From Clostridiales bacterium (GTDB lineage Bacteria; Bacillota; Clostridia; TANB77; CAG-508): a stretch of DNA of 64,000 bases. The position numbers and the translations under genes were made by a program. The stretch covers positions 7,851 through 71,850 of the forward strand of contig DXVF01000012.1 in assembly GCA_019417465.1 (NCBI GenBank), written 5' to 3'. Below, one piece after another: positions 59,098 through 64,000 of the stretch (within the stretch, counting starts at the first letter, position 1; each line of letters opens with the position of its first letter). The notes under the pieces were generated by a model, which saw only the letters and a program-made list of their open reading frames with translations, did no database searches and was not told the origin of the DNA.

Positions 59098-59251
59098 CAT
59101 GCATTCTTGTTACTAAGGGGTTAAGCAATTTTTTACTCGCTTTGCTTGTACTTATTTCCTCGTATTTATCCCTGTCAATCTCATTCATAATCAAATAATC
59201 TCTTTCATTCAAATACAATAACACATCACCTCACACTAAATATATCTATAT

Positions 59252-59383
59252 AAAAAACCCGCTGTTTTACTTTTTAATATAATTTATTATATATGTTGCA
59301 TGTTGATAGAAAGGGGTCTCGTATGTAAATAGGAGACCCCTTTCTATCAACAGCAACAAAAAGTAAAGGAACAGCGGGGTTTC
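59252..59383. repeat. Nested long inverted repeats
   Basis: Outer arms aaaaaacccgctgtttt... and ...aacagcggggttt; inner perfect 20-bp arms tgttgatagaaaggggtctc/gagacccctttctatcaaca around a 12-base loop. It lies in the 640-bp gap between the protease and the small gene at 59673. This may be a MITE, a transcription barrier or the end of an element. Nothing else is recognised in the gap. Confidence 0.6.
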
Positions 59384-59672
59384 TTGTTACATTACAAATA
59401 TATTTAGCTTGTTATAATGTTAGAACAAGTTTGGTAACTTTTATTGGAATAATTCAGAGAAGAAAAAAATAAATTCCTTTAATAATTTAATCTTAAAAGA
59501 CATTTTTGGAATTGGATTTTGAATAACTGAAATATTAAACAATAAATAAAACTTAAAAATGTATAAAATTAACAAAAAATGTTAATATTTTGTTAATTTT
59601 TATTTGAAATATTGAAAAGTTAAATAAAATCGAATATAATAAACTTGTAAATTAAAACTTAAGGAGAGAATT

Positions 59673-59906
59673 ATGAATAATTATAAAATTGTTGTTAGTA
59701 TGTCAAAAAATCATGGAGGTGGTGGATGTAGCGGTAGTGCTTGTCCAACTATTTATGAAGATGATTTTGGAAATTATTATTTTCAAGGAAAGAAGATTCC
59801 AAAAAAAGATAAAGAAATATTAAAAATTCCCAATAATGAAGATATAATAGTAATCCCCAATGAACTGGTTAAACAATTTATAATTAAAAGTACGCAGGAG
59901 GAATAA
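59673..59906 (+). CDS. Small Cys/Gly-rich protein (CPxxYxD...QGK type)
   Basis: 77 residues: a SMSKNHGGGGCSGSACPT start and then YEDDFGNYYFQGKKIPKKD. The CPxxY..D.G.Y..QGK pattern resembles small proteins that precede DUF6879 genes in actinobacteria, and one follows here two bases later. Function unknown; perhaps a partner of the next gene. Strong TAAGGAGAG ribosome site. Confidence 0.6.
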   Translation: MNNYKIVVSMSKNHGGGGCSGSACPTIYEDDFGNYYFQGKKIPKKDKEILKIPNNEDIIVIPNELVKQFIIKSTQEE

Positions 59907-59907
59907 A

Positions 59908-60450
59908 ATGAAAGAATTATTTAATAGTTTTAAACATAGAGCTTATAGAATAGAGACATTACCAAATTATCAAGTTGGGTCTGAAATCAAAAGTTACAAT
60001 AATTTTATTAATGGCTTACCATTAGATTATGGTGATAAAGAATGGATAAACAATTTAATTCAATGGAAAAAGGAAGGTAAAAAAGTAAAAAGAATTAGAA
60101 TTATTTCAGAAGAATTAACAACTTATGAAAAATATGAATTTTATTGTTATCATAATAATTTTATAGCTGGAGAAGAAATTAAAATTATACCAAGACATAT
60201 ATATAAAAATTTAGTATCTAAAGAATATCAATTTGATTATTGGATATTTGATGATACATATATTTGTAAATTAAATTATGATTCACAAGGGAATTATATA
60301 AATAATACAATATTAAGCAAAAATATAAATAAATATATTGAAATTTATAAATTACTTGATAGTAATGCAAAATTAAATTATTATGAAATTGTAAAACAAA
60401 TAAATAATTATAATGTTAAAATTAATTTTAATTGTGGAAGTGTAAATTGA
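59908..60450 (+). CDS. DUF6879-like protein
   Basis: 180 residues with the family pattern: AYRIETLPNYQVGSEIKSYN, NGLPLDYGDKEWINNLIQWK, KEGKKVKRIRIISEELTTYE, an AGEEIKII loop and DYWIFDDTYICKLNYDSQG. DUF6879 is well known in Streptomyces next to HTH/DUF397 genes, but I do not expect it in Clostridia. It is codon-biased to A/T like its host. TGA stop. Confidence 0.7.
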   Translation: MKELFNSFKHRAYRIETLPNYQVGSEIKSYNNFINGLPLDYGDKEWINNLIQWKKEGKKVKRIRIISEELTTYEKYEFYCYHNNFIAGEEIKIIPRHIYKNLVSKEYQFDYWIFDDTYICKLNYDSQGNYINNTILSKNINKYIEIYKLLDSNAKLNYYEIVKQINNYNVKINFNCGSVN

Positions 60451-60451
60451 T

Positions 60452-60940
60452 ATGACTTTATATGAGTTTGGAACTTTATTAATAACTTCTTTATCTGTAG
60501 TAGTAAATATTTTATTATGGATTATAACATTTAATACTTTAAAAGAAATTAGACGACAAAATATAAATATATGTAACTCTCTAAAAAGTGATACTGTAAA
60601 TAAAATTCATCTATCACATCAAAATATTTTTAGTTTGATTTTAAATAATAATGAATTAGTTCAGTTATTTAATAAATTGAATAATACTAATGACAATGAA
60701 ACAAAAGAAAATATTATTGCTACGCTTTTATTTAATCATACTAGAACAATGTTTACATTTTATGAAAAAGGTTTTTTAGATAACGATGATTGGACTGGTA
60801 TGCAAAATGATATAAAAGATTTTATTATGAAATTACCATTTGTAAAATGTAGATGGAATGAAATAAAAAGTTTTTATACGGAAGAATATCAAGATTTTAT
60901 AGATAAATTAGTTGATAAAGGCAGATATTATTATAAATAA
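60452..60940 (+). CDS. Small membrane protein, DUF6082-like
   Basis: 162 residues with one N-terminal transmembrane segment (LLITSLSVVVNILLWIITFN), then a helical cytoplasmic domain (NIFSLILNNNELVQLFNKLN, MFTFYEKGFLDNDDWTGM) as in DUF6082-type proteins. It begins one base after the DUF6879 stop, so the three genes form one operon. Confidence 0.6.
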   Translation: MTLYEFGTLLITSLSVVVNILLWIITFNTLKEIRRQNINICNSLKSDTVNKIHLSHQNIFSLILNNNELVQLFNKLNNTNDNETKENIIATLLFNHTRTMFTFYEKGFLDNDDWTGMQNDIKDFIMKLPFVKCRWNEIKSFYTEEYQDFIDKLVDKGRYYYK

Positions 60941-60966
60941 TCTTGTAAAAGAGTCAATTATAATTA

Positions 60967-61003
60967 AAAAATACTTTTACGATTTTTCGTAAAAGTATTT
61001 TTT
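60967..61003. terminator. Bidirectional terminator
   Basis: aaaaatacttttacgatttttcgtaaaagtattttttg hairpin between convergent genes. Confidence 0.85.
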
Positions 61004-61008
61004 GTGTA

Positions 61009-62364
61009 CTATTTTTTACTAAATTCAACTTTAATTATTTTTACAATTCCTCGCCTGCTGTTTTTTAATTCGTTTACAATATATATTTTATCAACAAAGT
61101 TTACTAAGAATTGTCTTCTTTCTGCATTGGTTAATAAATCCCAGTTTTCTTTCAGGTTTTTTATTATATCTTCTTTGTTAATAATTACTTCTTCATCTTC
61201 TTCAACAATTTGTATACTGTTTAATTGATTATCAATCTTTTCTTTTTCATTTTCAATAAATTTTTTTACGTCCAAATAACTGTTAAAATTAATTTTACCG
61301 TCTACATATGAGTTTAATATTTCTTTTTCTTTATTTTCTAAATTATTTAATGATTTTTGCAGTTTGTTTATAAGTTCATAGCTTTGATTTTTTCTTGTTT
61401 CTTTTTCTTTAATCTGAATTTCATCAAGCATATTGAAGTCTTCAATATTATCAATATATTCTCTGAATGCTTTTTCTACGTTATTATGTGTCATACCGCT
61501 TGTTTTGCAGGTCTTTTTTATATAATTTGTACAGCGATAGCCACCTCTCCAAATTTTTTCGCCATTTTTATTTGTATGATAATCGTTATGAGTTACTAAC
61601 CTACCGCCACATTTAGAACAATATAATATGCCTGAAAAGTATTGTTCTTCTTTTGGGCGTTTGGTATAGCTTTTTGTTGACATTTTTGAAATTAAACATT
61701 GAGTTTCATTATACAGTTCTTCTGAAATTATCGGTTCATGATTGCCTTTGACTTCAAAATTTCTTGATTCATCTTTCATTGCATATCTGACGTTTCCTAT
61801 ATAATTACAATTAGTTAATAAATTTTTAACCGTTCTTGCATGCCATACGGAATTTTCCTTTGTTGGTATATTTCTTGAATTTAAATTCTTGGCAATATCG
61901 AGAAATGACATTTGCTTATTCAGAAACATATCAAAAACTTCTTTTACAATAATTGCTTCTTTTTCATTAATAATCTGTATTTTTTCGCCTTTTATTTTAT
62001 CATATCCATAACTTGCTGTTCTGGAGCAAAGGCTGTAACCCTCTTTTACTTTTCTTTCAAACCCTAACTTTGTTCTTTCTACAATATTTTCTCGTTCAAA
62101 TTCTGCAAAAATACCTATTATTTTAATAAACATACGTCCTGACGGTGTTTGCGTGTCAATGCTTTCACATAAAGAATTAAAAGCACAATGGTACTCGTTA
62201 AACAAATTAATTAAATAAATTAAATCCGACGTACTTCTTGTTAAACGGTCAATTTTAAAAATAAGTACGTTTTTAACATATCCTTTTTTTATGTCATTAA
62301 TTAATTCGTTAATTTGCGGTCTGTCTACAATATTTTTTCCGCTTATTCCTTCGTCACCATACCC
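61009..62364 (-). pseudogene. Serine recombinase, N-terminus truncated
   Basis: About 450 codons are open from just after TGA at 62365-62367. Motifs are GISGKNIVDRPQINELI and LIFKIDRLTRSTSDL from the resolvase domain, a recombinase domain with AKNLNSRNIPTKENSVWHA, a zinc ribbon (YCSKCGGRLVTHN) and a coiled coil. The first about 70 residues with the catalytic Ser are missing. The cut end abuts the 3' end of the neighbouring large serine recombinase, so an element inserted here probably split it. No in-frame CGG occurs. Confidence 0.8.
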
Positions 62365-62386
62365 TCACCAACGGAACGAAGGAGCA

Positions 62387-63997
62387 TTAAACCGCTCCAA
62401 CAAATTTGTAATAAATCGTAATCGTCTGTTCCTTGTTCTTTTTACCTTGCTGATTTTTATCCTCGCTGATTGTAATTTTATCAATCAATGCAGTTAAAGT
62501 TTGTCTGTCAAGTACTGTAATGTTTGCGTACTCTTTTAACAGTGCAATAAATCTTGAAACGTCCGTCCTGTTTTCTTGAATTGTACAAACTTCATCTTCC
62601 AGTGTATGAACTGTTTCCGTCAGTGTTTTCTTTTCATTCTGATAATCTGTGATAAACACCGAAAATAAATCATCCGGTATTTTTCCGCTGAGATTATCTT
62701 CATACACTCGTTTAATACGAGCGTCCATTTCTTCCAGACGTTTCTTTGCTTGTTTCAATTCCTTTTTGGCTTTGGCAAGCTGTTTTTCTTCCGCATAACA
62801 TTTCACAGAAAGAATTTCCTGAATGGCTTTTCCCTCGTCTTCTTCAATCAACTTTACATGCCTTTGTATGTCTTCCAATACTATTTTGTAAAGGTTTTCA
62901 TATGTAATATGATGAGAAGTACAAGCTTTTGTACCGTCTGTGCGATACTTTCCGCAAGAATAGTATTTCGGATAATTTGTTCTGTCGTGATGGAGCATAC
63001 TGTAACCGCATTCCGCACAGTAGAACAGTTTGGAAAATATCTGCGGTTTGCCTGTTCTTTTAACAAAACGTAATCTTCCGTCAAGCGACTTTTGTACAGT
63101 GTCAAACAATTCTTGACTGACGATTGCTTGATGGGTATTCTCCACAATAATCCAGTCTTCACGCTTATTCGGTACAATTTTCTTTGTACGGTAAGACTGT
63201 ACACGTTTTCTGCATTGCACATTGTGTCCGGCATATACCGGATTTCTTAAAATCCACCTAACAACAGCGCCGTCCCAAGTATATTTCTTTTGAAATGTAC
63301 CATTGACCGAATTCTTTTTAGAATTTCGATAGTCCAAAGGTGTTAAAACTCCATCTTCTTCCAGAATTTTAGCAATTTTCTTTGTTGAAACTCCGGAAGA
63401 ACTTAATTCAAACATTCTTCTGATATGATGTGCGATTTCCTCATTGATTATCAAAATATGCTTATCTTCTGGACTTTTCCAATAGCCGTATGGCGCATAG
63501 GGCGCAAGAAATTCGCCTTTTCTTGCTTTTGTGTGCAGAGAAGAACGGACTTTTACCGAAATATCTTTTGCGTACATATCATTTAAGATATTTTTGAACG
63601 GTGCAATGTCGTTGTTGGAATAAAGGGTATCAATCCCGTCATTCAAGGCAATAAAGCGTACATTCTTTTCTGGAAAATAGATTTCTGTGTACTGTCCGCA
63701 CATGATGTAATTTCTGCCCAGTCTCGATAAATCCTTAACAATGACAAGATTGATTCTGCCTTGTTCAATGTCATGTATCATTCTTTGAAAATTGGGACGT
63801 TCAAAATTCACACCGCTGTAACCATCGTCAACATAAATATCAATCAGTTTCCAGCCTTGCTTTTTCACGTATTCTGTCAGCATTGCTTTTTGACTTGCAA
63901 TGCTCATGCTTTCCAAATTGGTTCCATCGTCAACCGATAAACGGCATGTTAATGTCAATAAGAAAATGTACAAAATTTTGAATTTAGTTATGTACAA
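62387..63997 (-). CDS. Large serine recombinase (Tn4451/Tn5397 TnpX/TndX type), possibly 5'-partial
   Basis: A resolvase domain with CRLSVDDGTN (catalytic Ser), YVDDGYSGVNFERPNFQRMI, KDLSRLGRNYIMCGQY; a recombinase domain KIAKILEEDGVLTPLDY; a zinc ribbon FYCAECGYSMLHH; a long coiled coil; and the terminal QTITIYYKFVGAV. A TTG at 63997 is the last possible start in the window, but the gene may begin beyond the edge. This family is typically the last gene of an integrated element, so an element extends right of the window. Codons are more GC-rich than the core. No in-frame CGG found. Confidence 0.88.
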   Translation of the reverse strand: MYITKFKILYIFLLTLTCRLSVDDGTNLESMSIASQKAMLTEYVKKQGWKLIDIYVDDGYSGVNFERPNFQRMIHDIEQGRINLVIVKDLSRLGRNYIMCGQYTEIYFPEKNVRFIALNDGIDTLYSNNDIAPFKNILNDMYAKDISVKVRSSLHTKARKGEFLAPYAPYGYWKSPEDKHILIINEEIAHHIRRMFELSSSGVSTKKIAKILEEDGVLTPLDYRNSKKNSVNGTFQKKYTWDGAVVRWILRNPVYAGHNVQCRKRVQSYRTKKIVPNKREDWIIVENTHQAIVSQELFDTVQKSLDGRLRFVKRTGKPQIFSKLFYCAECGYSMLHHDRTNYPKYYSCGKYRTDGTKACTSHHITYENLYKIVLEDIQRHVKLIEEDEGKAIQEILSVKCYAEEKQLAKAKKELKQAKKRLEEMDARIKRVYEDNLSGKIPDDLFSVFITDYQNEKKTLTETVHTLEDEVCTIQENRTDVSRFIALLKEYANITVLDRQTLTALIDKITISEDKNQQGKKNKEQTITIYYKFVGAV

Positions 63998-64000
63998 TTT

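Noticed and set aside
59003..59224. A 73-codon open frame on the minus strand
   Set aside because: It reads through a clear terminator hairpin and has no ribosome site or recognisable sequence.
1..64000. CRISPR array, rRNA, or a tRNA-Gly/tRNA-Arg that would explain the recoding
   Set aside because: No regularly spaced repeats or rRNA were seen, and the only tRNA found is tRNA-Leu(CAA). The decoding tRNA must be sought outside the window.

Overview
The window is low-GC DNA from a spore-forming member of the Clostridia (Bacillota). Evidence: SpoVS, SpoIVA, YtxC and GerW/YtfJ homologues, AGGAGG-type ribosome sites, strong A/T codon bias, TAA/TAG/TGA stops and a thrS T-box. The species cannot be named from sequence alone; an uncultured, gut-type lineage is plausible.

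The main observation is a decoding anomaly. Fourteen otherwise well-conserved genes look frameshifted, many of them essential or central: dapA, dapB, sufB, sufC, thrS, pfkA, recG, ymdB, a DacF-like peptidase, a GtrB-like glycosyltransferase, an acyl-ACP thioesterase, an HD protein, a VanW lipoprotein and an acyltransferase. All 18 interruptions have the same form. An in-frame CGG codon is followed by continuation in the +1 frame, and reading CGGN as one residue restores a glycine (GGN) at the site, often an invariant family glycine. dapA has two such sites in tandem, sufC has two, and the thioesterase has three. After removing one base per site every joined gene is a multiple of three and has its family's normal length. 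In recG, which looks intact, the rule predicts a longer and more typical C-terminus. I infer that CGG is not used as an ordinary Arg codon in this host's core genes but as a +1 shift site giving Gly. Loss of the CGG-reading tRNA-Arg or a four-base-reading tRNA-Gly could cause this.

Six in-frame CGG codons must be read as Arg. Five lie in accessory genes (a degenerate integrase, a GNAT acetyltransferase, a subtilisin-like protease) and one in an alpha-amylase-family gene, so these genes are either not adapted to the host or shifting is incomplete.

Layout: 1-3 kb has a nucleotidyltransferase and membrane proteins. 3-7.3 kb (minus) has a sufC-sufB and dapA-HD-dapB block. 7.7-12.6 kb has a wall-anchored dockerin-like protein, asd and recG. 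12.7-16.6 kb has an amylase, a glycosyltransferase and ytxC. 17-25.4 kb has argB, ymdB, spoVS, an oligopeptide-binding protein, a structured RNA candidate, recA-recX-scpA and DUF2953-gerW. 25.5 kb has a catalytically degenerate integrase. 26.7-43.4 kb is core again (dacF, vanW, pfkA, spoIVA, T-box-thrS, deoB, thioesterases, a CofE-like protein, a radical SAM enzyme, and DUF3006 plus a ComEC-like hydrolase). 43.7-54 kb is mixed accessory (two unknown genes, argS, tandem small RNAs, tRNA-Leu, GNAT, an ABC pseudogene, esterase and acyltransferase). 54.3-64 kb is mobile or foreign: an integrase between inverted recombinase-type sites, a large protease, an actinobacterial-looking DUF6879 trio, a truncated serine recombinase and a Tn4451/Tn5397-type large serine recombinase that runs to the edge.
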